Translations under genes and position numbers: made by a program
Origin: Treponema sp.
Lineage (GTDB): Bacteria; Spirochaetota; Spirochaetia; Treponematales; Treponemataceae
NCBI GenBank assembly: GCA_017940255.1
Contig: JAGAZB010000046.1
Span: 35,466-99,465 of the forward strand
Direction: 5' to 3'
Length of the DNA stretch: 64,000 nucleotides
The notes under the pieces: generated by a model
Seen by the model: the letters and a program-made list of their open reading frames with translations, nothing else
Databases searched by the model: none
Told to the model about the DNA's origin: nothing
Part shown: piece after piece, positions 34,739-43,473 of the stretch
How the letters are laid out: every line of letters starts with the position of its first letter
Position numbering within the stretch: the stretch's first letter is position 1

Positions 34739-34828
34739 AAAAACGCTGGCGCGTTTTTCTTAACTGCGATGTTTGCGAAGCAAACTCGAGTACTTTGCCA
34801 TGAAACACCGGCCGCCTACCGGGCGGCC
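34739..34828 (+). terminator. Hairpin pair between permease and binding-protein genes (attenuator or processing site)
   Basis: AAAAACGC-TGGC-GCGTTTTT at 34739-34758 is a perfect 8-bp stem ending in T residues, like a short intrinsic terminator. GGCCGCC-TACCG-GGCGGCC follows at 34810-34828. Together they could set the relative amount of permease and binding-protein mRNA. Confidence 0.5.
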
Positions 34829-34857
34829 TTGCACATATTTATAGGAGGAAAATAAAT

Positions 34858-36492
34858 ATGAAGAAAATTAAGGTAGTAGCATTAGGACTTGCTATGGCTG
34901 CTGCAATGTCTTTCGTAGGCTGCAGCAAGAACAACAAAGCTGCTGGTGCTGGCGCAAAAGTTTCAGCAGATCAGCCAGGTTGGAAAGCAAATGCTGATAA
35001 ACCAATCAAATTTGACTGGTATATCAACTTCAGCTGGTTCGCTCGTCACTGGGGAGACTCAAAAGTTTCTAAGTACATCACAGAAAAAACTGGTGTAGAT
35101 ATTAACTTTATCGTTCCTGCAGGAAACGAAGCTGAAAAATTAAATGCAATGATCGCTGGTGACGCACTTCCTGATTTGATTACATTGGGTTGGTGGGAAG
35201 GTCAGATTCCTATGATGATAGATGCAGATCTTCTTTACTCTCTTGATGAACTTGCAGACAAGTATGATCCATATTTCTATCAGGCTGCAGACCCTGCAAA
35301 AGTAGGCTGGTATCGCCAGGCAGACGGACATATCTACGGATATCCAAACGCTTCTTTCACATCTACAGCTTATGAAAAGTATGCTGGAAAACTTACTTCT
35401 AACGAAACATTCCTTGTTCGCAAGGATATGTACGAAGCTCTTGGAAAGCCAGATATGACTACTCCAGAGGGATTCTTGAACGCTCTCCGCGCTGCAAAGG
35501 CTAAGTTCCCAACAGTAAACGGACAGTCACTTATTCCATTCGGAACAAACGAATTCGGTGATACAGGTTGTTCTCAGCTCCAGGGCTACCTCGCTCACTT
35601 CCTTGCAATTGCTCCAGAAAAAGACGGTAAATTCGTAAACGCTGACCTTGGTCTTACAGACGATCCAGAGTATATCCGCTGGATGAAGATGTTCCGCCAG
35701 GCTCACGAAGAAGGTCTCTTTGCTACAGACGTATTCGTAGACAAGAGAAGCCAGATTGAAGAGAAAGCTGCTCAGGGCCGCTACTTCTGTATGCTCTATC
35801 AGAACTGGGATATGCAGGCTCCACAGAACGCTCTTTATGCTCGTGATCCAAACTCTATCTACATTGCTGTAGATGGTCCAAAGAACTCTAAGGGTGATGA
35901 TCCTGTTCTCGCTGGTGGTGGTATTGCAGGTTGGACAGTAACTTTGGTTTCAAAGAACTGTAAAGATCCAGCTCGTGCTATTCAGTTCCTTACATACCTT
36001 ATTTCAGAAGAAGGTCAGATGGATACAAACTTCGGTATTGAAGGCGAAACATACACAATCGAAAACGGTGTACCAAAGCTTACACCAGAAGTTGCTGCAC
36101 TTGATAAGAACGACAAGAACAAGCAGGAAACAGACATTGGTGTTCAGTACACATACTGGATGTTGATGGATACAGCTTGGCAGGCACAGTTCGGTTCAGA
36201 CTATGCTCCTTCTTTGGAACAGCCACAGCTCTGGACTCGCCCATACGTACACTCTTATGCAGCATACGATGGACTTACACTTCCTGTTGGATCTGATGAA
36301 CAGCTGATTTATGAAGACATCCAGCGCCGCTGGGGTAAAGTTCTTCCACAGTTGATTCGTGCAGGTTCAGAAGCAGAATTCGACAAGATTGTTGATGAGT
36401 TCAACCAGTACAAGAAAGACAAGGGCATTGATAAGGTTATCGCTGCTCAGACAGAACTTATGAACATCAACAAGAAAAAGCTGGGAATGTAA
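34858..36492 (+). CDS. Extracellular solute-binding lipoprotein of the sugar ABC transporter
   Basis: This 544-residue lipoprotein (lipobox FVGC, Cys at about residue 22) captures the sugar and delivers it to the two permeases. The size and the GDALPDLITLGWWEG region match the LplA/YtcQ-type family 1 binding proteins. AGGAGG precedes the ATG. Codon choice is more biased to C-ending codons than in neighbouring genes, which fits high expression. The hairpin pair upstream may help raise its level. The ligand is probably an oligosaccharide processed by the large enzyme gene nearby. Confidence 0.93.
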   Translation: MKKIKVVALGLAMAAAMSFVGCSKNNKAAGAGAKVSADQPGWKANADKPIKFDWYINFSWFARHWGDSKVSKYITEKTGVDINFIVPAGNEAEKLNAMIAGDALPDLITLGWWEGQIPMMIDADLLYSLDELADKYDPYFYQAADPAKVGWYRQADGHIYGYPNASFTSTAYEKYAGKLTSNETFLVRKDMYEALGKPDMTTPEGFLNALRAAKAKFPTVNGQSLIPFGTNEFGDTGCSQLQGYLAHFLAIAPEKDGKFVNADLGLTDDPEYIRWMKMFRQAHEEGLFATDVFVDKRSQIEEKAAQGRYFCMLYQNWDMQAPQNALYARDPNSIYIAVDGPKNSKGDDPVLAGGGIAGWTVTLVSKNCKDPARAIQFLTYLISEEGQMDTNFGIEGETYTIENGVPKLTPEVAALDKNDKNKQETDIGVQYTYWMLMDTAWQAQFGSDYAPSLEQPQLWTRPYVHSYAAYDGLTLPVGSDEQLIYEDIQRRWGKVLPQLIRAGSEAEFDKIVDEFNQYKKDKGIDKVIAAQTELMNINKKKLGM

Positions 36493-36517
36493 GACTTATT
36501 ATTAAAAGCTCGTTGTT

Positions 36518-36620
36518 AAAAAAATCCGCGTGAGCGGGTCCCAGCGACGACGGAAATCAGGGAACCTCCCCTCTGGGGGCCTCCCTAATTTCCGTCTGCG
36601 TCCCACTCCCGCGGATTTTT
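36518..36620 (+). terminator. Long imperfect palindrome / terminator after the ABC operon
   Basis: A stem of about 45 nt per arm starts AAAAAATCCGCG (36518-) and closes with CCCGCGGATTTTT (36608-36620). The inner GACGGAAAT pairs with ATTTCCGTC. It ends in T residues. It is far longer than a normal terminator hairpin and may be a mobile palindromic element used as one. Confidence 0.7.
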
Positions 36621-36684
36621 AGAAAACGGATATTCCAAGTTTTCCATACCAGCTTTTTTTATTATCGATGGAAAAATAATCTAG

Positions 36685-36712
36685 TTCGACAATCAGAGGT
36701 TTATCATATAAA
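36685..36712 (+). promoter_or_regulatory. Putative promoter of the yesMN-like pair (leaderless)
   Basis: TTCGAC (36685-36690), a 16-nt spacer and TATAAA (36707-36712) lie so close to the gene that transcription would begin near 36719, just before the second in-frame ATG at 36722. Confidence 0.4.
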
Positions 36713-38515
36713 ATGACAAAGATGAATTTTTCAGAAAAATTAGTTTTTGCCTACACCTGCATCGTGGTAATTCCTCTTTTTATTCTTGTAATAACAGCTA
36801 TGGGGGTTATCAGAAAATCCCGTGTAGAAGAGCTTGAATCTAGTAGTGAAGGTTTAATCCTTGAAAACTACGAAACCGTTAAAAAAAATATCGAAACATT
36901 TAGTCGTTTTGAACAACTTGTAAATAGTAACGGTACCCTTACACTTTTTTTCACAATTCCAGAAAGAAGTAATGAAGAAGAAATCATAAATACAATGATT
37001 TCAGAAACAACAATGTTGGAACGCACATTGGAAACCGTTCCAAACATTTATGGCCTCCGTGTTTTTAGTGATAATCCGCTTGTTCCGGAGCGCTGGCCTA
37101 TTTTTATGAACTCATCGCGTACAAACCTTTCGGCCTTGGAACGCTGGGAATATGGTTATACAGCCGATTATTTAGGAAATCTTGGTTCATTAAAGTTTGA
37201 ATCAGTTTGTACAACTCGCCGCATGGAAAAAAATCATCATGAAATTGGCTATATTCAGATTGCCATGAAAACCAGCGACTATTTTCCATTCCTTTTTAAG
37301 ACAATTAACAGTTTTAATAACGATTATGTATTCCGCGAAGTTCTTAATCCTCAGACAAATAAAATGGAACTTGTTCCAGTTACAAATAAATTAATTGAGC
37401 AGGTACAACGCCCTCTGCCAGAAACTTTGCTCAATCAGTTTTATGGTGAAGTTTACCACCGCGTTCACGGTTCTCCAAAAACTTCCGGCAAACTGATTCT
37501 TCATAATAAAAATGACAGGCGTTATTCCACCTGGATTCGTGTACCAGACATGGACATTATCCTTTTGCACACCGTTGCTTCAGAAAGTATTTCACGCGAA
37601 CTTTTTTGGATACAGTCTGGTATTCTTGCCGGTTTGATTATTACCGTTTTTCTGCTTTATTTCCTGGTTCGTTATCTTACGGGGCGGCTTATGGCCCGGG
37701 TTTATGTTTTGATTGGAGGAATGAAACAGGTTCAGAAGGGAAAACTTGAATTCCCAATTCCGGTTACCGGAAACGATGAAGTTACCGAAGCACAGAAAAC
37801 CTTCAATAAGATGATTGATCAGTTAAAAAATCAGATTGAAGAAATAAAACATGAACAGCAGCTTATTGCAGATACCGAAATGAAAGCCATGCAAAACCAG
37901 ATAAATGCGCACTTTTTGTATAACGCGCTGGAAACAATCAAAATGCAGGCCGTTATTGCCGGCGAAGCAGATGTAGAAGAAAGTATAAATGTTTTGGGTA
38001 AGCTGATGCATTACTGTTTGCGCTGGCGTGTTCATGAAGTTACTTTGGAACAGGAAGTAGATTATATTCGTTCCTATATTTATCTATTGAACATTAGAAA
38101 TGATTATGTAATTTCGCTGGAAACAGAAATTCAGAGCCAATATAAAGATATTGTAATTGCAAAAATGAGCCTGCAGCCACTTGTAGAAAATGCCTTTTTC
38201 TATGCAGTTGAGCCGCTTGGAAAAGATGCTGTTATTCGTGTTTATACCGAAGAAGGCCCAGAATACGACCGAATCTGGCTCTGTGTTCGTGACTTTGGCC
38301 CTGGAATTCCAAAAGAAAAACTGGAGCAAATTCATGCTTACCTTGAAGATGATTTGTACGAACGCGATTCAAATGGCAGCATTGGTCTTAAAAATATTCA
38401 GCAGCGACTTACAGCATTCTACGGAAAAGACTTCCGCATGAAAATTGATTCACACGAAGGCGAGGGCACTCTTATAAAAATTCCTGTTCCTAGAAATGGA
38501 GGTATAGTTAGATGA
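36713..38515 (+). CDS. YesM-type sensor histidine kinase
   Basis: This 600-residue membrane kinase has TM1 at about residues 10-30, an extracellular Cache-like region, TM2 at about 298-322 and a HAMP domain. The His_kinase phospho-site is in NQINAHFLYNALETIK, followed by an ATPase domain (LVENAFFYAVEP, RDFGPGIPKE, GSIGLKNIQQRL). It detects carbohydrate status and phosphorylates the YesN-type regulator, whose ATG overlaps its stop in ATGA. The start may be the ATG at 36722 rather than 36713, because the promoter-like TATAAA lies so close. It probably controls the adjacent ABC transporter genes. Confidence 0.92.
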   Translation: MTKMNFSEKLVFAYTCIVVIPLFILVITAMGVIRKSRVEELESSSEGLILENYETVKKNIETFSRFEQLVNSNGTLTLFFTIPERSNEEEIINTMISETTMLERTLETVPNIYGLRVFSDNPLVPERWPIFMNSSRTNLSALERWEYGYTADYLGNLGSLKFESVCTTRRMEKNHHEIGYIQIAMKTSDYFPFLFKTINSFNNDYVFREVLNPQTNKMELVPVTNKLIEQVQRPLPETLLNQFYGEVYHRVHGSPKTSGKLILHNKNDRRYSTWIRVPDMDIILLHTVASESISRELFWIQSGILAGLIITVFLLYFLVRYLTGRLMARVYVLIGGMKQVQKGKLEFPIPVTGNDEVTEAQKTFNKMIDQLKNQIEEIKHEQQLIADTEMKAMQNQINAHFLYNALETIKMQAVIAGEADVEESINVLGKLMHYCLRWRVHEVTLEQEVDYIRSYIYLLNIRNDYVISLETEIQSQYKDIVIAKMSLQPLVENAFFYAVEPLGKDAVIRVYTEEGPEYDRIWLCVRDFGPGIPKEKLEQIHAYLEDDLYERDSNGSIGLKNIQQRLTAFYGKDFRMKIDSHEGEGTLIKIPVPRNGGIVR

Positions 38516-40047
38516 TTACAGTTGTACTTGCAGATGATGAAAAACTGATACGTGCCGGACTCAAAAAAATCCTGATGGAAAATCTTGATATTCCTTTGGA
38601 AATTACAGAAGCAAAAAATGGTGAAGAAGCACTGGCTATTTGCAAAGAAAAACATCCGGCACTTTTGATTACCGATATCCGTATGCCCGTAATGGACGGC
38701 GTAGAATTAATGAAAAACGTAGCTTCTATGAACGATAAACCCGCAATTATTGTTCTGAGCGGTTACGACGATTTTCCTTACGCAAAGGCCGCAATTCAGA
38801 GTGGTGCAATTTCCTATATTCTTAAACCGGTTGATAAAAAAGAACTCATTACCGCTGTAAATACAGCAATTATGGATTCAATTAAAGAAGAAAAAGAAAG
38901 AAATGAGCAGAAACTACGCCGTGTTTTTGAAAATGGCCGCATAGACGGAAAGGAAGGCCTTCCAGAATTACAGGTAAAAAACGGACTTCATTGTATTACG
39001 GTTTATGGAGAAAATGCCGGCCTCATGGTAGAAAAAGTTTTGGGCGAAAATTCCAAAAGATTTTATGTTCTGGAACAAACCCGTAATGGAATCTGTATAG
39101 TTTATCCTTTTGATGGCAGCGAAGTTGAATTCAATCCTGCTGTGTTAAAAGATTATATTGTTGGTGTTTCAAGCCCGGCAGACGATTATTCAATGCTGCG
39201 TGCTTTGCGCAAACAGGCAATAATTGCAGCCATGCAGGCGTTTTTTAATCCTCAGGATGGCCGCCCTTATGCAGAAAAAAAGCGTGGTGGAATTTATTAT
39301 TATGATGATGGAAACCATGTTTCGGATTTTCAGGAACTGGAAGAAAAATATGAAAAGATGATTTCCTGCTGCGATATTGAAGGGGCAAATGTTGTTCAAA
39401 AGTATATTGAAGACATATTCAATATGTTCGGCAGTGAAATTCCTAATGCAGAAGCTGGTGAAATCAGCATAGGAAACGGACCAAAAACTCCGGCAAATAA
39501 GGGTAAGGAAAATTCAGAAAAGCTTTATTATCTCTTCCGCAAAATTACCAGCAATATGTTTACCCGCTTCCCGGGCACAACAGATTCAGATATGTATTTG
39601 CATCTCAAAAGCATCATGATAGAAAGCATTTTTGAATACAGCACACTAAACGAATGGAAGTGCAGTATCCGCGATTATGTAGTATATCTTGCTGCTTTAC
39701 TCAAAACTGATACAAAAGAATCGCCTTATATTACAGAAGCTTTGGAGTACATAAAAACTCACTTTACTAAAAATATAAACATGGCAATGGTTGCCAATCA
39801 GGTTTCTGTAAATTACACCTGGTTTTCCGAAAAATTCAAGGAACATACCGGCGTAAATTTTAATGAATATCTTAAACGAATGCGTTTGAACGAAGCAAAA
39901 AAACTTCTGGAAAAAGGCTGTTACAAAGTTTATGAAGTTGCAGAGCGAAGCGGATTTTCGGATGTAAAATATTTTATGAAGCAATTCCGTGAAGAAACTG
40001 GACTTTCGCCAACCGAATGGGCAAATAAACATAAGAATATGATGTAA
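38512..40047 (+). CDS. YesN-type response regulator with AraC DNA-binding domain
   Basis: This 511-residue regulator has an N-terminal receiver (LADDEKLIRAG, phospho-acceptor in LLITDIRMPVMDG, Lys in ILKPVDKKE), a middle domain, and a C-terminal AraC-type double helix-turn-helix (MVANQVSVNYTWFSEKFKEHTG; VAERSGFSDVKYFMKQFREETG). It overlaps the kinase gene by 4 bp. It probably activates the upstream sugar-uptake operon and perhaps the divergent large enzyme. Confidence 0.93.
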   Translation: MITVVLADDEKLIRAGLKKILMENLDIPLEITEAKNGEEALAICKEKHPALLITDIRMPVMDGVELMKNVASMNDKPAIIVLSGYDDFPYAKAAIQSGAISYILKPVDKKELITAVNTAIMDSIKEEKERNEQKLRRVFENGRIDGKEGLPELQVKNGLHCITVYGENAGLMVEKVLGENSKRFYVLEQTRNGICIVYPFDGSEVEFNPAVLKDYIVGVSSPADDYSMLRALRKQAIIAAMQAFFNPQDGRPYAEKKRGGIYYYDDGNHVSDFQELEEKYEKMISCCDIEGANVVQKYIEDIFNMFGSEIPNAEAGEISIGNGPKTPANKGKENSEKLYYLFRKITSNMFTRFPGTTDSDMYLHLKSIMIESIFEYSTLNEWKCSIRDYVVYLAALLKTDTKESPYITEALEYIKTHFTKNINMAMVANQVSVNYTWFSEKFKEHTGVNFNEYLKRMRLNEAKKLLEKGCYKVYEVAERSGFSDVKYFMKQFREETGLSPTEWANKHKNMM

Positions 40048-40085
40048 AAACTCTAATAATATCTTGTTTCTACTGCGTTTTTTTC

Positions 40086-40115
40086 TTGTCGGCATAGGGA
40101 ATTTACCTGTATAAT
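40086..40115 (+). promoter_or_regulatory. Promoter of the chemosensory operon (leaderless)
   Basis: TTGTCG (40086-40091), an 18-nt spacer and a perfect TATAAT (40110-40115) lie 8 nt before the cheW ATG. There is no Shine-Dalgarno sequence. It appears to drive the whole 11-kb operon. Confidence 0.55.
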
Positions 40116-40123
40116 AAAATGAT

Positions 40124-40630
40124 ATGTCTGAAAATTTAATTACAAAAATTAAGAACAGTAAGTCTGGTATTAATGAAGAAAAAAAAGTAGACAAAAAATC
40201 AATCTGGCTGATTTTTACAATCGGTGAAAGTGCCGACGGTAAAAATTTGTACGCAATTCCTGCTGAAAACGTAAAAGAAATTTTGAGAGACGCAACAGTT
40301 TTTCCTCTGCCATTTGTGCCATCTTATGTGGATGGTGTTTTAAACAGATATGGTGACCCTTACGTTGTTGTAGATCCTGCCGTTTTGGAAGGAAAAAAGC
40401 CTCAGAATTCTTTTCTCTTTATTGTTATGAATGATGAAACACACACCTGTTTTAGAATTTCAGATGTAAAAGACTTTTTTACAGCAACTGAAAAAGATGT
40501 GGTTCATTTTGTTGAAGAAGAACTTTCTGATTATTACGACGGAACACTTACAGTTAATGGGCAAGAAGTTTTTGTTTTGAAGGTTCAGGCAATAATTGAA
40601 AAAGTAGGAAAAGAAATTGCAGCAGCCTGA
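40124..40630 (+). CDS. cheW: CheW-like coupling protein
   Basis: This 168-residue CheW-domain protein has a charged N-terminal extension of about 25 residues. The body shows the CheW pattern: LFTIGxxxYAIPAENVKEIL at about 30-55, then PFVPSYVDGVLNRYGDPYVVVD, the conserved GVLN/RG region. It links receptors to CheA. It is the first gene of the chemosensory operon, directly after a perfect TATAAT with no leader. It overlaps the next gene by 14 bp. Confidence 0.88.
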   Translation: MSENLITKIKNSKSGINEEKKVDKKSIWLIFTIGESADGKNLYAIPAENVKEILRDATVFPLPFVPSYVDGVLNRYGDPYVVVDPAVLEGKKPQNSFLFIVMNDETHTCFRISDVKDFFTATEKDVVHFVEEELSDYYDGTLTVNGQEVFVLKVQAIIEKVGKEIAAA

Positions 40631-41048
40631 AAAGTTTATTTGCATTTCATATTCCAATGTCGACTTTCTCATTCCCAATGAAGATGTACAATCCGCTTTA
40701 AGTTTAAAAGATTTTGATGTGGAATCAATGTGTGGAGTTTTTACCGGCATTTACAATTTTGATGAAATTGCAGAAAAATTTAAGGAAATAAAAGTAGAAA
40801 AAAATATCAGGACAATGGTTATGCTTCGCAAAGATGGTGTTTCTCAGGTTTCCTTTGTAACAGCATCTGAATGTAAAGTATGCATTCTGGACTTAAGTAA
40901 ATTTTCTACATTTTCAGATTATTACACAGACCGCCTGCTGCATTTTGGAATACTTGCCTGCTATTTTGAAAATGATCGTCTTCAATATCTGATTGATGCA
41001 AAAAAACTTATAGAATATGTTACAGAATCTGATGTGGAGGAAATATGA
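40617..41048 (+). CDS. Small CheW-related protein of the chemosensory operon
   Basis: This 143-residue protein starts at a TTG with AGGA 7 nt upstream, inside the cheW end. ICISYSNVDFLIPNEDVQSAL resembles the first strands of CheW, but the middle is shortened and the usual G-[VI]-x-N/R-G is replaced by GIYNFDEIAEKF. It may be a degenerate CheW or an adaptor for one receptor. The ATGA overlap with cheB shows tight coupling. Assignment by context is stronger than by sequence. Confidence 0.7.
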   Translation: MQQPEKFICISYSNVDFLIPNEDVQSALSLKDFDVESMCGVFTGIYNFDEIAEKFKEIKVEKNIRTMVMLRKDGVSQVSFVTASECKVCILDLSKFSTFSDYYTDRLLHFGILACYFENDRLQYLIDAKKLIEYVTESDVEEI

Positions 41049-42091
41049 TACAGATATTGGTGGCAGAAAATTCCTCAATTATCCGCTCAACTCTAAAAGA
41101 AATTATTTCTAAATCTAGTAAGTTAAAGCTTATTGGTGAAGCTGTAACAGTAGATGAATTAAAAGCGGCTGTAAATAACACACAGCCAGATTTAATAATT
41201 ATTGAAGAAAACTTTTTTGGTGAAGATAAACAGCATCTTTTAATTGAATTCTGCGAGAAAACCAATATAACTTCTGTTGTTTATTACACGGCAGATGGTG
41301 TAAAAAGGCCTTTTATAAAAAATATTCTGTTTATTGAACGGCCAGATTTTATAACTCTTTCTGCAGAAAAGCTTCTTGAGTATACAGATTTTATTGAACA
41401 GAAAATTCTTGAAATTAAACGCGATATTCTTTTTGAAAAACATCCGGCTGCAGGTTCTATTTCTATGTCCGGAGAGCCCCTTCCTCTAAAAAAAGTTTCT
41501 GCAGACTTTGCTGGCCGCAAGTTCAAGGCAGTGCTGGTTGGAGTTTCTACCGGCGGCCCAAGTACACTTCTAGAATTAATTAAAGCCATCGGAAAAGATT
41601 ATCCGCTCCCGATTTTTATAACTCAGCATATAGATTCATTTTTTGATAAAAACCTTATTACCTGGTTGAATTCAGAAAGTTCCGTGCCGGTTCATCTGGC
41701 AGAAAATAATACAAAAGGTCTTCCCGGCCATGTCTACTTTGCTCCATCAGATATGCATCTTGTTTTTGGTCAGGATGATTTTGATGACTTTCACATGTTC
41801 TTAAATCACGATGCACCAGTAAATTTTTTGCGTCCTGCAGTAGATAAAATGTTTGATAGTGCTGCAAATGTTCTGGGAGAAAAATGCATAGCCGTAGTTC
41901 TTACCGGAATGGGTGCAGACGGCGCAAAGGGATGTAAGCACATAAAAGATGTTGGTGGATACACAATTACTCAGGACGAAGCTTCTTGTGTAATTTATGG
42001 AATGCCAAAGGCTGCTTATGAAGCGGGAGCTTCTTGTGAGGTGTTACCTCTTAGTCAGATTGCAGAAAGGTTGTGGGCGCTTGTAGGATGA
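41045..42091 (+). CDS. cheB: CheB-type methylesterase with degenerate receiver
   Basis: This 348-residue protein removes methyl groups from receptors. The C-terminal methylesterase has its catalytic Ser in GVSTGGPST, His in FITQHID and Asp in LTGMGADGA. The N-terminal receiver lacks the acid pair (VAENSS) and has Glu-Glu where the phospho-acceptor Asp should be (IIIEENFFG). It probably cannot be phosphorylated normally and may be locked in an active-like state. It overlaps its neighbours by 4 bp on both sides. Confidence 0.9.
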   Translation: MIQILVAENSSIIRSTLKEIISKSSKLKLIGEAVTVDELKAAVNNTQPDLIIIEENFFGEDKQHLLIEFCEKTNITSVVYYTADGVKRPFIKNILFIERPDFITLSAEKLLEYTDFIEQKILEIKRDILFEKHPAAGSISMSGEPLPLKKVSADFAGRKFKAVLVGVSTGGPSTLLELIKAIGKDYPLPIFITQHIDSFFDKNLITWLNSESSVPVHLAENNTKGLPGHVYFAPSDMHLVFGQDDFDDFHMFLNHDAPVNFLRPAVDKMFDSAANVLGEKCIAVVLTGMGADGAKGCKHIKDVGGYTITQDEASCVIYGMPKAAYEAGASCEVLPLSQIAERLWALVG

Positions 42092-43473
42092 TAGATACCG
42101 AAGCAATAGATATTATCAATTCGAAAATCCTCTCATACTCTGGCATCTATGTTGCAGAATCGCAGAAGCCTGTTTTGGATACGTTTATTCGAAGGAAGGC
42201 TAAAGAAAAATGCGTTACACCAAAAGAATACTGCATGACCGTGGAAGCTCACACTCCAGATTTTGATGAAATTATCAATCTGGTAACTGTGAATGAAACA
42301 TACTTCTTCCGCGAAGAAAAACAGTTTGATTTCTTAAAAAACGAAGTTTTCCCTAAATTTGTAGGAAAAAGCATTACACTCTGGACCTGTTGCTGTTCAA
42401 CAGGAGAAGAACCAATTTCTTTAATGGCGCTGGCTCTTTCTATGGGTGTAAAACTCACAATTTATGCTTCAGATATTGATGATAACGCACTCGCAATCTT
42501 AAAAAAGGGTCGTTATTCTTTATTTTCTTTACGCACCGATGGTAAAAAGTATCATGAACTGTTAGAGCCATACAGCACAAAGACAGAAACAGAAATCATC
42601 TTTAATCGTGATTTCCTGAACAATATCCACTCCTTCAAATTCAACCTTATCCAGGACGCGGTTTCTTCATTGCCGTTTTTCGAAAACGCCGAAATCATCT
42701 TTATGCGAAATGTTTTCATTTACTTCGACAAACCCACTCGCGTAAACGTTACCCGAAAAGTTTCCCAGCGATTGAAGGACGAAGGTCTTCTGTTTTTCTC
42801 TATGAACGAAATTGGCTCAATTGACCATACAATCATTCCGGAGTATTTGTCTAAAACAAATCATGGAGTGGTTTATTATTTTTTACGTGGAAAGCGACAG
42901 GAGCCGGTTCGTGTAATTCACGAGATTGAAAAGAAAAAGGCAGATGAAAAAAAGAAATCGCTTATGCAGGAAAAACTTCGAAAAGAAGTAGAAAAGGCAA
43001 AAATTCTTAAAGAAATGCCAGAAATTCCTGTAATTCAGCCTTCTTCTGTAGAAAAAAAGCCCGAAATTCCTCAAATAGACTTTAAATCTGTGTATGAAGA
43101 TATTTGTGCAGAAATAAACCGTCAGGATTTTGTTAAGGCCCGCAATATTGCTCAGTCGATTAGTGGTGAACAGTACAAAAGATATTCATTTTTTATGCAG
43201 GGATATGTTGAATATCATGCAGATAACCGGGCAGCCGCAGAAACACTTTTTTCGTATGCAGAAGCCGCCGCAAAAGATTTCTGGCCTGCATATTTTTATC
43301 ACGGAATGGTTTTAAGAGATATGGGAAAAACAGATAAATCAGGCTGGTATTTTAAGAAGTGCAAAGAAATACTCACTGAATTCGGGGCAAAAAATCCTTA
43401 TGATTTCACACTGGATTCCTTTAGTCCGTCATATATCTGTTCATTATGTAATACTTTTCAAGGGGGAGAATAA
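42088..43473 (+). CDS. cheR: CheR-type methyltransferase with C-terminal TPR region
   Basis: This 461-residue protein methylates receptor glutamates using S-adenosylmethionine. The N-terminal four-helix CheR domain and the SAM motif LWTCCCSTGEEPISLMALA are clear, as are ASDIDDNALAILKKGRY and the NVFIYFD motif. A charged, KE-rich linker (about 275-330) leads to TPR-like helices at 340-440, as in CheR proteins that dock to alternative systems. The start overlaps the cheB stop (ATGA). Confidence 0.9.
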   Translation: MIDTEAIDIINSKILSYSGIYVAESQKPVLDTFIRRKAKEKCVTPKEYCMTVEAHTPDFDEIINLVTVNETYFFREEKQFDFLKNEVFPKFVGKSITLWTCCCSTGEEPISLMALALSMGVKLTIYASDIDDNALAILKKGRYSLFSLRTDGKKYHELLEPYSTKTETEIIFNRDFLNNIHSFKFNLIQDAVSSLPFFENAEIIFMRNVFIYFDKPTRVNVTRKVSQRLKDEGLLFFSMNEIGSIDHTIIPEYLSKTNHGVVYYFLRGKRQEPVRVIHEIEKKKADEKKKSLMQEKLRKEVEKAKILKEMPEIPVIQPSSVEKKPEIPQIDFKSVYEDICAEINRQDFVKARNIAQSISGEQYKRYSFFMQGYVEYHADNRAAAETLFSYAEAAAKDFWPAYFYHGMVLRDMGKTDKSGWYFKKCKEILTEFGAKNPYDFTLDSFSPSYICSLCNTFQGGE

